Shown: positions 1 to 8,284, counted from the first letter of the stretch. The stretch is 64,000 bases of DNA from Candidatus Saccharimonadota bacterium (GCA_017404935.1 JAFRBI010000007.1:1-64000), one strand, 5' to 3'. Numbers and translations: made by a program. The notes: generated by a model not told the origin, from the letters alone.

Positions 1-1
1 T

Positions 2-988
2 ACAGTAGGGACTAATAATGCTACTGGCTATAAAACTATTATGACAAGCAGTAGTGGAAATACTGATCTAGTAGAAACTACAGACAATACTCTAACCATC
101 CCAACCCTAGCTTCTGGAAGTTATTCTTCACCATCAGACTTCCCAGCTAACCATTGGGGTTATAAGAAAGATTCAGGAAGCTATATACCATTTGCTATTA
201 ATACTACCATTCTAGAAAGTGATACCTATGCTAATGATGATACTACTACACTTTCCTTTGGCACTAAAATAGATTATCTACAAGCTTCTGGAACTTATAA
301 GACTACATTAGTGTTTACTACTACGGTGAACCCGTTGGTAACTTATATCCAAGATTTTACTACAACTATGTGTCAAGAAAAAGCTTCAAGTGCTGATTAT
401 GCTGTAGTAGACAAAAGAGACGGGCAAGAATATACGGTAAGATATATCAATGGTAATTGCTGGATGACACAAAATCTTCGCTATGTTGGCGATACTGGTA
501 GCACCTCTGGCTCTATGATAATGAAAGCTACCACCTCTAATATTAGTGTAGATGCAACTATAGCTTACGCAGATTTCACAGCAGGAGATTCTTATACGAC
601 TGCCGAACTCACTACTGGCGTAGATAATAATAGCGACCCAACTGTTTGGTATAACTATGTTGCAGCTAGTGCTGCGACAATCACTGGGGCATCTAACACA
701 GCCACTCAAGTCTATGATATTTGTCCAACTGGATGGAGGTTACCGAACAATAATGAACAGTCTGCAACTATTAGTTACAAGGCACAGTTTAATCCCGTTT
801 CTGGTGGGGTGTATAATAACGGTAATTTCAACAGACTTAATAATGGATTTTGGTGGGCCTCTACTATATACACCACATATGGCGCTGGACGCTATGGCCT
901 TTTCTATGATAGTAATAATTTGTCTTCCACCTACTGTAGCCCTTACTATGTTTGTGGTGGGTACGTCCGCTGCATCGCCAAATATTGA
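2..988 (+). CDS. FISUMP-domain surface protein, 3' part (5' end outside window)
   Basis: The frame is open from base 2, so the start lies upstream of the window. Residues near the beginning (ATGYKT) resemble the N-terminal repeat domain of the two other FISUMP proteins here. The C-terminal half carries the Fibrobacter-succinogenes-major (FISUMP) pattern: a DxRDGQEYTV strand, NCWMTQNLR, a YNYVAAS segment, DICPTGWRLP, a WWAS turn and the terminal RCIAKY. This domain is common in secreted proteins of Saccharibacteria and Bacteroidetes; its fold is probably C-type-lectin-like. It has the same ending as the DGR target at 48238-50274, but its last 200 bases do not match the template repeat, so it is a paralogue, not a present target. 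No sortase signal is seen. Confidence 0.8.
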   Translation, partial: TVGTNNATGYKTIMTSSSGNTDLVETTDNTLTIPTLASGSYSSPSDFPANHWGYKKDSGSYIPFAINTTILESDTYANDDTTTLSFGTKIDYLQASGTYKTTLVFTTTVNPLVTYIQDFTTTMCQEKASSADYAVVDKRDGQEYTVRYINGNCWMTQNLRYVGDTGSTSGSMIMKATTSNISVDATIAYADFTAGDSYTTAELTTGVDNNSDPTVWYNYVAASAATITGASNTATQVYDICPTGWRLPNNNEQSATISYKAQFNPVSGGVYNNGNFNRLNNGFWWASTIYTTYGAGRYGLFYDSNNLSSTYCSPYYVCGGYVRCIAKY

Positions 989-1323
989 TTTCTATTCCGC
1001 CTAGGCTTACTTTTACCAGAAGCACCAATCTAAAAATTACAGAGACAAAAACACTTATGCCAAATTCAGAGAGGGCAGGGGGTTGCTTTTTGAAACAGAG
1101 TGTAATAGAAGATAAGTCGGGTTGGCTTTGGGATTTAGCGGGCGGGGGTGCACAAGCTCTAACTGCGAGGGCTCACTAAACGGTCTTCCTAGCGGATTAA
1201 AGATGCCCTGGAAGGGACAACATGGCAGTACAGATAGCACTGATTGTTGTAAACCTACACAAGAAAAAAGGCGACAAACCAAAGAAAAAAGATTAGGCTA
1301 TAAAGCCTAATCACCAATCCATA
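989..1323. other. Intergenic stretch without a recognisable protein gene; possible structured RNA
   Basis: About 335 bases separate the FISUMP gene from the terminator at 1324-1360. Short frames exist here but have no ribosome binding site, no domain and low-complexity ends. The GC content is higher than in the flanks (around 1120-1240), and a perfect 8-bp stem with a 6-base loop lies at 1293-1314. This could be a stable non-coding RNA read on the plus strand. I compared it by eye with tmRNA, RNase P RNA, SRP RNA and 6S RNA and could not place it in any. Confidence 0.3.
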
Positions 1324-1360
1324 GAACATTTGCTTGCTAGGAGCAATGTTCATTTTTATT
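1324..1360 (+). terminator. Rho-independent terminator
   Basis: The arms GAACATT..GCT and AGC..AATGTTC form a stem and are followed by ATTTTTATT. It would end any transcript coming from the FISUMP gene or the stretch behind it, and separates it from the convergent gene at 1401-2144. Confidence 0.6.
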
Positions 1361-1400
1361 ATACCGCAAGCGCAATAGGCTGTCAAGATAAGCCTAGCTT

Positions 1401-2144
1401 TTACCCTTCGTAATTCGCAATACCTTCAAGAATCTTGTCCATCTCAATGCCCATTGCTACGCCAATGGCAACAGCACAGGCCATGTAAGATACAGCAGTT
1501 TCGCCTGGAATAAAGGTGGCAGCAGTCACAATTTCAGAATGGATAGAAAGTGTAGCTTCGGTGCCTTTGGCATAAAGCTTGGAATTGAGGATTTTTACCC
1601 CAGTGCCAGTCATACCAAAGTCCATAGTCTTTTTTACGCCCTTATAATCAGAAAATGCATCGTAATTTAAATCGTCGTGGTTTAAAACCACAATTGAAGG
1701 CTTCATATCAAAGAGAGTTTTTTCGGTTTCTACGTATTCTTCTGGTGTCATATCTTCAAGCCCAGCAGTAACGAAGTTAGTCATAGCAGCCACTTCTACT
1801 GGCAGCCCATAAAACACATTATCACGAAGCCCTTCAGCCGGAACTGTAACGATCACATAATTTGCCCCAGCTTTCCACGCATCAGAGAGAAACTTGTGTA
1901 GCATTCCCATTTTGAACGGCTGATCAGATGCCAAAACTGCCACTTGCTCACCAGTAGCTTTCAAAATCTCATGCACATAGTGCGCCACGGTAGTTTTACC
2001 AGTAGTCCCCGTGATGGCAATCAATTTCATATCTTTGATTGGGTTACCATAGTAAGACTTAAGAAGCCTTGCTTTAATCTTTTGTTTTCTTAAGCCCACG
2101 CCACCTTTTTTATTTTTAGCCTTGGTTACACTCTCTTTATTCAT
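1401..2144 (-). CDS. Mur ligase-like protein, central ATPase domain only
   Basis: The 247-residue product has the P-loop GTTGKTT at residues 46-52 and further matches to the central ATP-binding domain of MurE-type ligases (VPAEGLR, NHDD, and a final EGIANYEG). Full ligases are about 450-500 residues. Here both the N-terminal UDP-binding domain and the C-terminal amino-acid domain, which normally follows the EGIxxYEG region, are missing. It may act on a small amino acid or cell-wall precursor, or be a remnant kept for another role. A TAGAAT box ends six bases before the ATG, so the mRNA is probably leaderless. The P-loop makes the family assignment firm; the substrate is unknown. Confidence 0.75.
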   Translation of the reverse strand: MNKESVTKAKNKKGGVGLRKQKIKARLLKSYYGNPIKDMKLIAITGTTGKTTVAHYVHEILKATGEQVAVLASDQPFKMGMLHKFLSDAWKAGANYVIVTVPAEGLRDNVFYGLPVEVAAMTNFVTAGLEDMTPEEYVETEKTLFDMKPSIVVLNHDDLNYDAFSDYKGVKKTMDFGMTGTGVKILNSKLYAKGTEATLSIHSEIVTAATFIPGETAVSYMACAVAIGVAMGIEMDKILEGIANYEG

Positions 2145-2214
2145 ACTTTTATTCTATCACCAAACCTTAAAAAAACAAAACATAAGGGGAAAAATATGAT
2201 AAAATGAATCTACA

Positions 2215-2802
2215 ATGGAACATCACGATCATCACGACCACCACAATCAGTCTGCGAAAAGCATTTTGATTGCGCTGATCATGAACTTGTTATTTTCTGC
2301 ACTCGAACTAATCGGCGGGCTTCTCACCAATTCCGCCGCCATCACCTCTGATTCCCTGCACTCCTTTGCCGACGCTGTTTCTACCGGCATAGCCTATCTT
2401 TTTGAACGCAAAAAAAGCAAAAAATATTCCATCATCGGTGGTTTTATAGTCTCTGGCTTTTTGGTGGTTGGCTCTATCCATCTTATTATCGAAGCAATTG
2501 AGCGTATTCAGGAACCTGCTGAAGTTAGCTATGAAGGTATGATTCTCTTTGCCGTGCTCGGCGTGATTTTCAATTTCATCGCTGCTTTTGCTACCAGAGA
2601 AGGCAAATCTTTCAACCAAAAAACCGTCAACCTCCACATGCTAGAAGACACTTTTTCGTGGCTCGCAGTCTTGATTGGCGCCATCGTGATGAAGCTTACC
2701 GGTTTTCACCTTATTGACCCAATTCTCTCTATTACAATCGCCCTTTACATTCTTTACCGAGCATTTATAAACTGCTATAATGTAGTTATAAATAAGGAGT
2801 AA
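2215..2802 (+). CDS. Cation diffusion facilitator (CDF) transporter, short form
   Basis: The 195-residue protein starts with a histidine-rich tail (HHDHHDHHN), followed by about five or six membrane helices. The paired metal-site motifs of the family are visible: SDSLHSFAD in helix II and HMLEDTFSW in helix V. CDF proteins export Zn, Fe, Mn or Co in exchange for protons. The usual cytoplasmic C-terminal regulatory domain (about 90 residues) is absent, as in some minimal CDFs. A TAAAAT box ends nine bases before the ATG and there is no Shine-Dalgarno site. The next gene starts two bases after the stop, so 2215-4238 probably forms one operon. Confidence 0.85.
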   Translation: MEHHDHHDHHNQSAKSILIALIMNLLFSALELIGGLLTNSAAITSDSLHSFADAVSTGIAYLFERKKSKKYSIIGGFIVSGFLVVGSIHLIIEAIERIQEPAEVSYEGMILFAVLGVIFNFIAAFATREGKSFNQKTVNLHMLEDTFSWLAVLIGAIVMKLTGFHLIDPILSITIALYILYRAFINCYNVVINKE

Positions 2803-2803
2803 T

Positions 2804-3490
2804 ATGAAAAAATTTTCAGCAATTATGTGGGGGTTAGTGCTGATCGCCATTGGCGTTATCCTCGGTGGCAACGCTCTCGGCTGGTTCAACATTAACATAT
2901 TCTTTAAGGGGTGGTGGACGCTATTTATTATCGTCCCGTGCTTTATTAGCCTTATCACTCACCCAAAAGAGTGGCTTGGCGACCTCATCGGCATCCTAAT
3001 CGGCGTTTCGCTTTTGCTCGCCTGCCTAGATGTTATCAGCTTTAGTAGCCTCTGGAAATTACTAGTTCCAGGCATTATCATCTTGATCGGGCTTTCTATC
3101 ATTATTAAAAACCTTTTCAGCCAAAAATTTGATAAAGCTGTTTCTAAACTCAATGAAAAATTCGATAAAGACGACGAATCTGGCGCAGTCTTTGGCGGCA
3201 CCAACATCAACATGGCCGGCAAGGAATTTAAAGGCAAAAATTTAAGTGCCGTTTTTGGCGCTATTAAGCTAGATTTAAGAGAGGCCAAAATCAAAGAAGA
3301 CATTATTATCAACGCTACTGCAGTCTTTGGCGGCATCGATATTCTTGTCCCAGACAACGTTGTAGTAGAAACCAAATCCAATTCCTTCTTCGGTGGCGTT
3401 TCCAACAAGAAAAAATCCACACCAAAAGGCAAGGCTCCAACCATTTATGTTAACGGTATGGCTCTCTTTGGTGGCATCGAGGTAAAATAA
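2804..3490 (+). CDS. LiaF-like membrane protein
   Basis: The 228-residue protein has four hydrophobic helices in its first 110 residues, then a cytoplasmic-type beta-rich domain with repeated (V/L)FGG turns (GAVFGG, AVFGAI, AVFGGIDI, SFFGGV, ALFGGIEV). This arrangement matches the LiaF/DUF2154-type cell-envelope stress sensors of Gram-positive bacteria, where the domain holds back a LiaRS two-component system. No histidine kinase or response regulator is nearby. The start is preceded by AAGGAG with suitable spacing. It is cotranscribed with the DUF4097-like gene, a frequent partner. Confidence 0.7.
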   Translation: MKKFSAIMWGLVLIAIGVILGGNALGWFNINIFFKGWWTLFIIVPCFISLITHPKEWLGDLIGILIGVSLLLACLDVISFSSLWKLLVPGIIILIGLSIIIKNLFSQKFDKAVSKLNEKFDKDDESGAVFGGTNINMAGKEFKGKNLSAVFGAIKLDLREAKIKEDIIINATAVFGGIDILVPDNVVVETKSNSFFGGVSNKKKSTPKGKAPTIYVNGMALFGGIEVK

Positions 3491-3491
3491 C

Positions 3492-4238
3492 ATGTCCGAA
3501 GCTCAAAAAATCATCAAATACTTAGCGATTGCTTTTGCTATTTTTCTAATCGTCACCATCTTTTCGGGCATTGCCGGAGGCATTTATGGCCTCTTCACTC
3601 TTGGCGATGGTTTTATCAGCAACCAAAATATCGAAGAAAAATGCAAAAATACCGAAGAATATTGTCTTCAAATCAATTTGGCAGCCTCAAACCTCACCAT
3701 CAAAACCGGCGAGAGTTTAAAGGTAGATACCAAAAACGACAAAATCGAAACCACTATCGATGGTAACAAACTCATTATCACCGAAAAGGGTCGCCATCTC
3801 TTTGATAGCTACGATGATCGCGACGTTATTCTCTACCTTCCAGAGAGCTCTATTTACGACCAAATGTATATCAGTGGTGGCACTGGCAACATCAAAATTG
3901 AGACGCTTAAGACCAAAAACCTAGAAATGTCGCTTGGTGTTGGTGGTAGCGAAATCGCCGTTCTGGAAGCTGAAAAAGCCAATATCTCTACCGGTATCGG
4001 CGACACCAGAATCGATAGCTTAGAGGTAGAAGATGCTAAAATTTCTGCTGGCATTGGCAAGACCACGGTAGGCCTCAAATCCAAAGCCGAAGATTACAGC
4101 ATCGAAGTTTCTAAGGGTATCGGTAGCATTACCTTAAATGGCTCTTCCGTTTCAGATGACGACACCATCGGTAGTGGCGCTAGAAAGCTAGACATTTCTG
4201 GCGGTATCGGTTCTATCGAAATCACCACGGCACAATAA
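3492..4238 (+). CDS. Membrane-anchored DUF4097-like beta-helix protein
   Basis: A single N-terminal membrane helix (residues 11-35) is followed by a beta-solenoid domain with about seven regular turns (for example NIKIETLKTKNLEM, ISTGIGDTRIDSLEV, ISAGIGKTTV). This is the pattern of the DUF4097 'putative adhesin' family, which often pairs with LiaF- or PspC-like proteins in envelope stress operons. The gene starts one base after the LiaF-like gene. The glycine-aspartate turns give evenly spaced rungs of about 20 residues. The role is inferred only from the family. Confidence 0.7.
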   Translation: MSEAQKIIKYLAIAFAIFLIVTIFSGIAGGIYGLFTLGDGFISNQNIEEKCKNTEEYCLQINLAASNLTIKTGESLKVDTKNDKIETTIDGNKLIITEKGRHLFDSYDDRDVILYLPESSIYDQMYISGGTGNIKIETLKTKNLEMSLGVGGSEIAVLEAEKANISTGIGDTRIDSLEVEDAKISAGIGKTTVGLKSKAEDYSIEVSKGIGSITLNGSSVSDDDTIGSGARKLDISGGIGSIEITTAQ

Positions 4239-4245
4239 AAGCCAT

Positions 4246-4273
4246 GAAAAAACCGCCGTTACCGGCGGTTTTT
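4246..4273. terminator. Bidirectional terminator
   Basis: An 8-bp GC-rich stem (AACCGCCG/CGGCGGTT) is flanked by A5 and T5 runs, so it works on both strands between the convergent genes. The last codons of the minus-strand gene (4259-4759) lie inside the hairpin. Confidence 0.85.
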
Positions 4274-4759
4274 GGTTCCGTAAAGTTCCTTGCGAATCTT
4301 GGCGATTCGCTTGTTGTTGTCGGAAATTTTTTTCCTCGCGAAGTCTGGCTTCGTCTGGAAAAAGATCGACAAACAGATGGTTAGAAACGCAATCGACATC
4401 GCTATGATAAGCGCATCTACCCCCAGCCCTACTAAGAAGACTGCTATAGACACGAATATCATTAAAGCAAAGAGCCCTAAAGTAATCTTAGCGCCCAGAT
4501 CGTAGGCTTTCTCGCTGGCCAAAGTTTCTTCGGCCTTTTTGATACGGGCATTACATTCGGCAATCTTCTTGCCGGCCAGCTCGCTCTGGAGCTCTTTTTT
4601 CTTAGCCTCCATCTCGCGCTTAGCCTTAGCCGCAGCTTGTTTTTCTCTCATCTGCGACACTCTCGTATCCTGCTGTTCTTTCTTCCTCTGAGCCTCCTTA
4701 GCAGCCAATGCCGCCTTATATTCCTCAGTCGGCTCATCGTGAATTTGTTTCTTCTGCAT
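4259..4759 (-). CDS. Hypothetical coiled-coil membrane protein
   Basis: The 166-residue protein has a charged Lys/Glu/Gln-rich helical region (residues about 15-85, likely coiled coil) followed by two membrane helices (about 92-135) and a basic tail. There is no recognised domain. The start follows GGGGGAG by five bases. It is the second gene behind the 125-residue membrane protein at 4795-5172 and shares its promoter. The two may form a membrane complex, but nothing in the sequence tells the function. Confidence 0.65.
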   Translation of the reverse strand: MQKKQIHDEPTEEYKAALAAKEAQRKKEQQDTRVSQMREKQAAAKAKREMEAKKKELQSELAGKKIAECNARIKKAEETLASEKAYDLGAKITLGLFALMIFVSIAVFLVGLGVDALIIAMSIAFLTICLSIFFQTKPDFARKKISDNNKRIAKIRKELYGTKNRR

Positions 4760-4794
4760 TCGTACTCCCCCTTTCTGTAAACGTACTATAAGTA

Positions 4795-5172
4795 TTAACT
4801 ATTCCAACAAGGTTTGCATTCATCGAGCATCCGGTCTATTTTTCTAATCTTGATTTCAACTTTGATCTTTTTGATCAGCGCCCAACCAAGCATAGGGACC
4901 AGTATCCCGATAGCGTAAAGGGGTAAATACATTACCAACCCAGCCATTATGAGTGAGGTGTTAGCCAGAAGCTTATCGCTCATTGGCGGGTAACCAAAGC
5001 TTAGTACTCTTAAGAAAAGAAACCAAGCCCCAAGGCCTAGCGAAATCATAATCTTTACAGCAACTGCATCGGCCGAAAGATATTTTGCGCTTTCCTCTGC
5101 TAACTTGTCTTTCTTTCTGAATAGATTTCCTCTTACCAAAATTCTCTGCATCTCTGTTAAATTCTGTTCCAT
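4795..5172 (-). CDS. Hypothetical small membrane protein
   Basis: The product of about 125 residues has two or three hydrophobic helices between a basic N-terminal region and a short C-terminal tail with two cysteines (ECKPCWNS). The second ATG is chosen because it lies eight bases behind AAAGGAG; the first ATG is too close. A minus-strand TATAAT box at 5244-5249 can serve this gene and the following one. No family is recognised. Confidence 0.6.
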   Translation of the reverse strand: MEQNLTEMQRILVRGNLFRKKDKLAEESAKYLSADAVAVKIMISLGLGAWFLFLRVLSFGYPPMSDKLLANTSLIMAGLVMYLPLYAIGILVPMLGWALIKKIKVEIKIRKIDRMLDECKPCWNS

Positions 5173-5292
5173 ATTCATTCTCCTTTCAAACTGCCAAAAT
5201 CTATCCCCTCTCCCTGTTAGAATGTTAAACTACTTATGCCTTTATTATAGCACAAAATGCTAAAAAAGTCAATGTTATGCTATACTGAAAAT

Positions 5293-6405
5293 ATGAAAAA
5301 GACCAAGATTATTTTGCTCACCACCTCTGGTGTGGCTCTAATTGCGGCCTTTACCTTTGCCCTGCTTTTGGTGTTAAATCGCCCTACAGAAACCACCGCA
5401 AATCAAGAAGAAACCCCTGTAAATCTCCCCGAAGAACCAGAGCCAAAAGAACCAAGAACCTACACCATCTCCTTTACCGGTGATATTTCCCTGGCAGACA
5501 ACTGGCATATCGCCCCTAAATATGATGAACGTGGCGGCATCACCGGTATTCTTGGCGATACCATGTTAGAAACTATGAGAAACAGCGATTTTCTGGTGGT
5601 AAATTCTGAATTCACCGTTTCAAACAGGGGTACAGCGCTCCCTGGTAAGATGTATACTTTCCGCGCTAAACCAGAGCGATTAAACATCTATCACGAGATG
5701 GGCGTAGATCTCGCCGATCTTGCCAATAACCACGTTTACGACTATGGTAAAGACGCCTTTTTAGATATGCTAGACGCCTTTGATACCTATCAAATTCCCC
5801 ATATCGGCGCCGGGCGAAGTCTAGAAGAAGCCAAAAAACCGTATTTTGTAACTATCGGCGATTTTAAATTTGCCTTTGTGGCTGCGACTAGAGCCGAAAA
5901 AAACGTGATGACCCCAGAGGCCACTGAGACAAACCCTGGCACTTTTTGGTGCTACGACCCCACCGAGATGATTGAATTAATCAAAAGTCTAAAAGACCAA
6001 GTAGATTTTGTTATCCCTGTTATTCACTTTGGTCGCGAGAATTCTCATGATTTAGAAAAAGCCCAAGTAGATAGCGCCAGAGCTTATATCGATGCCGGCG
6101 CTGCGATGGTGGTCGGCCATCACGCCCACAATTTACAAGGTGTAGAAATTTATAACGGCAAGCCTATCATCTATAATCTTGGCAACTTCCTCTTTAATAA
6201 TCTCGATACCGACACTGCCCTTTTCCAGGTTAAAATGGATCAAGACGGCAATATGGAGTATTACATCCTGCCGGCTCTTCAGACCAATTATCAGACAATT
6301 CTTCTAGATGATGGCGCCAAAAAACAACAGATTATCGATGACATCAACTCTTGGAGTATCAACGCCCATCTAGACACATCCGGTAAAATCACCCCAAATG
6401 TATAA
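5293..6405 (+). CDS. CapA/PgsA-type metallophosphatase-like protein
   Basis: The protein has an N-terminal signal anchor (residues 6-28) and a Pro/Glu-rich linker, then a domain with the CapA landmarks: FTGDISLAD near the start, DLANNHVYDYG, FVAATR, VIPVIHFGRE and VVGHHAHNLQG followed by IIYNLGNFLF. These are metal-ligand motifs of the poly-gamma-glutamate CapA/PgsA family (calcineurin-like fold). It acts outside the membrane, possibly on a capsule or envelope polymer; no capB or capC is nearby. The start at 5293 is preferred over 5257 because a TATACT box at 5281-5286 ends six bases before it, giving a leaderless mRNA. Confidence 0.85.
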   Translation: MKKTKIILLTTSGVALIAAFTFALLLVLNRPTETTANQEETPVNLPEEPEPKEPRTYTISFTGDISLADNWHIAPKYDERGGITGILGDTMLETMRNSDFLVVNSEFTVSNRGTALPGKMYTFRAKPERLNIYHEMGVDLADLANNHVYDYGKDAFLDMLDAFDTYQIPHIGAGRSLEEAKKPYFVTIGDFKFAFVAATRAEKNVMTPEATETNPGTFWCYDPTEMIELIKSLKDQVDFVIPVIHFGRENSHDLEKAQVDSARAYIDAGAAMVVGHHAHNLQGVEIYNGKPIIYNLGNFLFNNLDTDTALFQVKMDQDGNMEYYILPALQTNYQTILLDDGAKKQQIIDDINSWSINAHLDTSGKITPNV

Positions 6406-6483
6406 CGCTTATGCTCGCAAAAACCCTTGAGAAGTGCTATAATTGCCGGGTAAGCTTACATTTCATGAAGGGAGGTGGCCACT

Positions 6484-6741
6484 ATGCCAATGAAAGCGCG
6501 TATGACCGCGAAAGACTGGTTAAACAGCCTTAATCGCGAGGATTTAGAAAAAGTTTGCAGCTTAAAAAATAACCCGGCATTTATGGAATTTTTAACAAAA
6601 TCTGATGCCAGCACACTGATGTGTGCCCACTACGCTTCAGAGTGCCTGACCGCAGGAGTTCCTGTTGAATACACCAGCACACCTGAGGCCCTGCATTTTT
6701 TAACGGTTGCTATCGCAAACTATCTCAAAGGCAACGCCTAA
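6484..6741 (+). CDS. Small hypothetical protein
   Basis: The 85-residue product has no recognised domain. It is mildly helical and has two Cys (MCAHYASEC). The ATG at 6484 follows a good Shine-Dalgarno site (GGGAGG) by about six bases; an upstream GTG overlaps this site and is unlikely to be used. A TATAAT box lies at 6439-6444. Unlike most genes here it has a normal leader. Confidence 0.55.
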   Translation: MPMKARMTAKDWLNSLNREDLEKVCSLKNNPAFMEFLTKSDASTLMCAHYASECLTAGVPVEYTSTPEALHFLTVAIANYLKGNA

Positions 6742-6768
6742 GCTTGTACATTTCAAAAAAACATTTAA

Positions 6769-6795
6769 GACCGCCCCTTATAGGGGCGGTTCTTC
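6769..6795 (+). terminator. Terminator hairpin
   Basis: The arms ACCGCCCC and GGGGCGGT enclose TTATA and are followed by TCTTC. The T run is weak. It separates the small gene from vanY. Confidence 0.6.
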
Positions 6796-6825
6796 ACACT
6801 CAAATTCCGAAAGGAGGCACCTTAA

Positions 6826-7476
6826 ATGAAAAAGATATTGTTGGCGTTTTTATGCGCTACCCTGTTTTTAACTGGTTGTTCGGTGGCTGTCAACGTGAAC
6901 CTTCCCAAGAAGGATAACCCCTATTTAGTCTTGGTAAACAAACAGCACAAGCTCCCGGGCGATTGGCTAGATCGGATTACTCTGGTTACCAGCCACGACC
7001 CCTGGGGCGGTGAGGTTCTTATCGAAGAAACCACCCTGAAGCAATTTGAAAAGTTGCAGGCGGCGCTTTTGGACCGCGGGATAGATATCTATCTGGACAG
7101 CGTTTATCGCTCGGTGGACAACCAAGTCGCGCTCTGGAACTACTTTGAGCAAGAGTACGGCGAAGATTATTGCAAACAGTATGTCGCCGTCCCTGGTTAT
7201 TCAGAGCACCACACCGGCTTGGCCGTAGATATTTGCATCACCGTAGATGGCGAATACAACAACGACAATGACGTGATGCTCGCCCAGACAGACCTCTTTA
7301 ACGAAATCCACACGCTGATGCCGCAATTTGGTTTCATCTTGCGCTACCCCAAGGGCAAAGAAGACATCAGCGGCTACTCTTACGAACCGTGGCATTTTCG
7401 CTATGTCGGTCCTAAGGTCGCCCAAGAGATTACCGAAAAAGGCCTCACCCTAGAGGAGTATCTAAACCAGAAGTAA
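6826..7476 (+). CDS. D-alanyl-D-alanine carboxypeptidase, VanY/M15 family lipoprotein
   Basis: The first 19 residues form a lipoprotein signal with lipobox LTGC. The catalytic domain shows the M15 zinc-peptidase landmarks: SVYRS, the zinc site SEHHTGLAVDI (His and Asp) and EPWHFRYV (catalytic Glu and third His). It trims the terminal D-Ala of peptidoglycan stem peptides outside the cell. The length (216) fits the family. The start follows AAAGGAGG. It is monocistronic, with terminators on both sides. Confidence 0.92.
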   Translation: MKKILLAFLCATLFLTGCSVAVNVNLPKKDNPYLVLVNKQHKLPGDWLDRITLVTSHDPWGGEVLIEETTLKQFEKLQAALLDRGIDIYLDSVYRSVDNQVALWNYFEQEYGEDYCKQYVAVPGYSEHHTGLAVDICITVDGEYNNDNDVMLAQTDLFNEIHTLMPQFGFILRYPKGKEDISGYSYEPWHFRYVGPKVAQEITEKGLTLEEYLNQK

Positions 7477-7477
7477 T

Positions 7478-7506
7478 AAAAAGCCCGGTAGCTCCGGGCT
7501 TTTTCA
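7478..7506 (+). terminator. Rho-independent terminator
   Basis: AAAAAGCCCGG, a short loop, then CCGGGCTTTTTC directly behind vanY. The symmetric A and T runs also allow it to end the convergent toxin-antitoxin mRNA. Confidence 0.85.
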
Positions 7507-7514
7507 TGCTAAAA

Positions 7515-7922
7515 TTACGCCAACACCTTAGCTTGCGGCAATTGCTGCGCCAATTTTTTATCAAAGGTAAATAGCGGCTCGTGGTGTTTGATCTCGGCAT
7601 AACATGCCAGGCAACAATCATAAAATGACAATTTAGGATGCTCCAAATAAAGTGGAAAAGCTAGTGACGTCAAGGTATTATTATAACTTATACAGCCATC
7701 AAAACGCATAAGAGACATCGCCAGTCTTTCTACCGCATCGGCTCGCTCCAGAAGATAAAAATTCTCCAACGCATATAAAATCTCCGCTATTGCCAAATCC
7801 TCAAGATAATGCACAGTCCTCGGTGTATATAAAAGCTCCAACACCTTTTCACGTTGCCCGGGCACATCGTTCATGATTAGTCTAAGCATCAAATTTGTAT
7901 CTAGAGAATCAGATACTGCCAT
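7515..7922 (-). CDS. PIN-domain toxin (VapC-like)
   Basis: The ATG at 7922 overlaps the end of the antitoxin gene by 14 bases. The 135-residue product begins AVSDSLDTNLMLRLIMND, with the first acidic residue of the PIN ribonuclease site in LDTN, then a conserved Glu in the AIAEILYAL helix and the C-terminal acidic pair in SFYDCCLACYA and FTFDKKLA. PIN toxins cut RNA (tRNA, rRNA or mRNA) until bound by their antitoxin. A longer frame upstream is only the antitoxin region read in another frame. Length and layout fit vapBC operons. Confidence 0.82.
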   Translation of the reverse strand: MAVSDSLDTNLMLRLIMNDVPGQREKVLELLYTPRTVHYLEDLAIAEILYALENFYLLERADAVERLAMSLMRFDGCISYNNTLTSLAFPLYLEHPKLSFYDCCLACYAEIKHHEPLFTFDKKLAQQLPQAKVLA

Positions 7923-8205
7923 ATTTTTCCTCCATATACTTCTGCCCAGCCATACTTTTTGCCCATTCGTCCCGCATTTCGCTGACGGTCTTCCCCGCAT
8001 TTTTCTTGATTGCGGCTTTGGTTTTTTCGCTGTTGTTTGCATCCATTCTAGCAAAAAATTCTTCATCACTTGTTCGCCGCGCTATTCTAGCGGAATTTTT
8101 GTCAAAATTAATAAAAACTCTATCCCCCAACTTCAACCCCAACGCCTTCCTAGCGTCTTTGTTTAAGAGAATCATTCCGTTTTGGTTAATTGTGGTTGTG
8201 TACAT
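7909..8205 (-). CDS. AbrB/SpoVT-type antitoxin (VapB-like)
   Basis: Residues 1-45 form a swapped-hairpin DNA-binding domain (TTTINQNGMILLNKDARKALGLKLGDRVFI is split here by the typical INKxxRKxLGLKxGD spacing). The C-terminal part is charged and would wrap around the toxin. The ATG at 8205 follows GGAG. The gene is first in the operon, as usual, and the promoter upstream is covered by four direct repeats (8216-8284) that are likely its binding sites, so the pair should repress itself. Confidence 0.82.
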   Translation of the reverse strand: MYTTTINQNGMILLNKDARKALGLKLGDRVFINFDKNSARIARRTSDEEFFARMDANNSEKTKAAIKKNAGKTVSEMRDEWAKSMAGQKYMEEKYGSI

Positions 8206-8215
8206 ATTTGCTCCT

Positions 8216-8284
8216 TACCATTGATTATATTAAAAACCATTGGAAATGTCAACAACCATTGGAAAATAAAAAAACCATTGGAAA
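8216..8284 (-). promoter_or_regulatory. Toxin-antitoxin promoter with four 19-bp-spaced operator repeats
   Basis: On the minus strand TTGACA (8247-8252) and TATAAT (8224-8229) are separated by 17 bp, a perfect consensus. Four copies of ACCATTG(G/A), starting at 8216, 8235, 8254 and 8273, have exactly 19-bp periodicity. One covers the -10 region, one the spacer, and two lie upstream. Binding of the AbrB-like antitoxin here would block RNA polymerase. Confidence 0.75.

Noticed and set aside
386-709. Minus-strand frame inside the first FISUMP gene
   Set aside because: Antisense shadow of a clear coding region with no ribosome binding site and no domain.
952-1310. Two short plus-strand frames behind the FISUMP gene (75 and 62 residues)
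   Set aside because: No ribosome binding site, no leaderless promoter at the right spacing and no domain.
989-1323. RNase P RNA, tmRNA, 6S or SRP RNA in the first gap
   Set aside because: Conserved blocks (for example the GAGGAAAGTCC and ACAGAA blocks of RNase P, or a tRNA-like CCA end for tmRNA) were not found on either strand.
7923-8069. N-terminal extension of the PIN toxin (184-residue version)
   Set aside because: The extra 49 residues are the antitoxin region read out of frame. The ATG at 7922 fits the family start.
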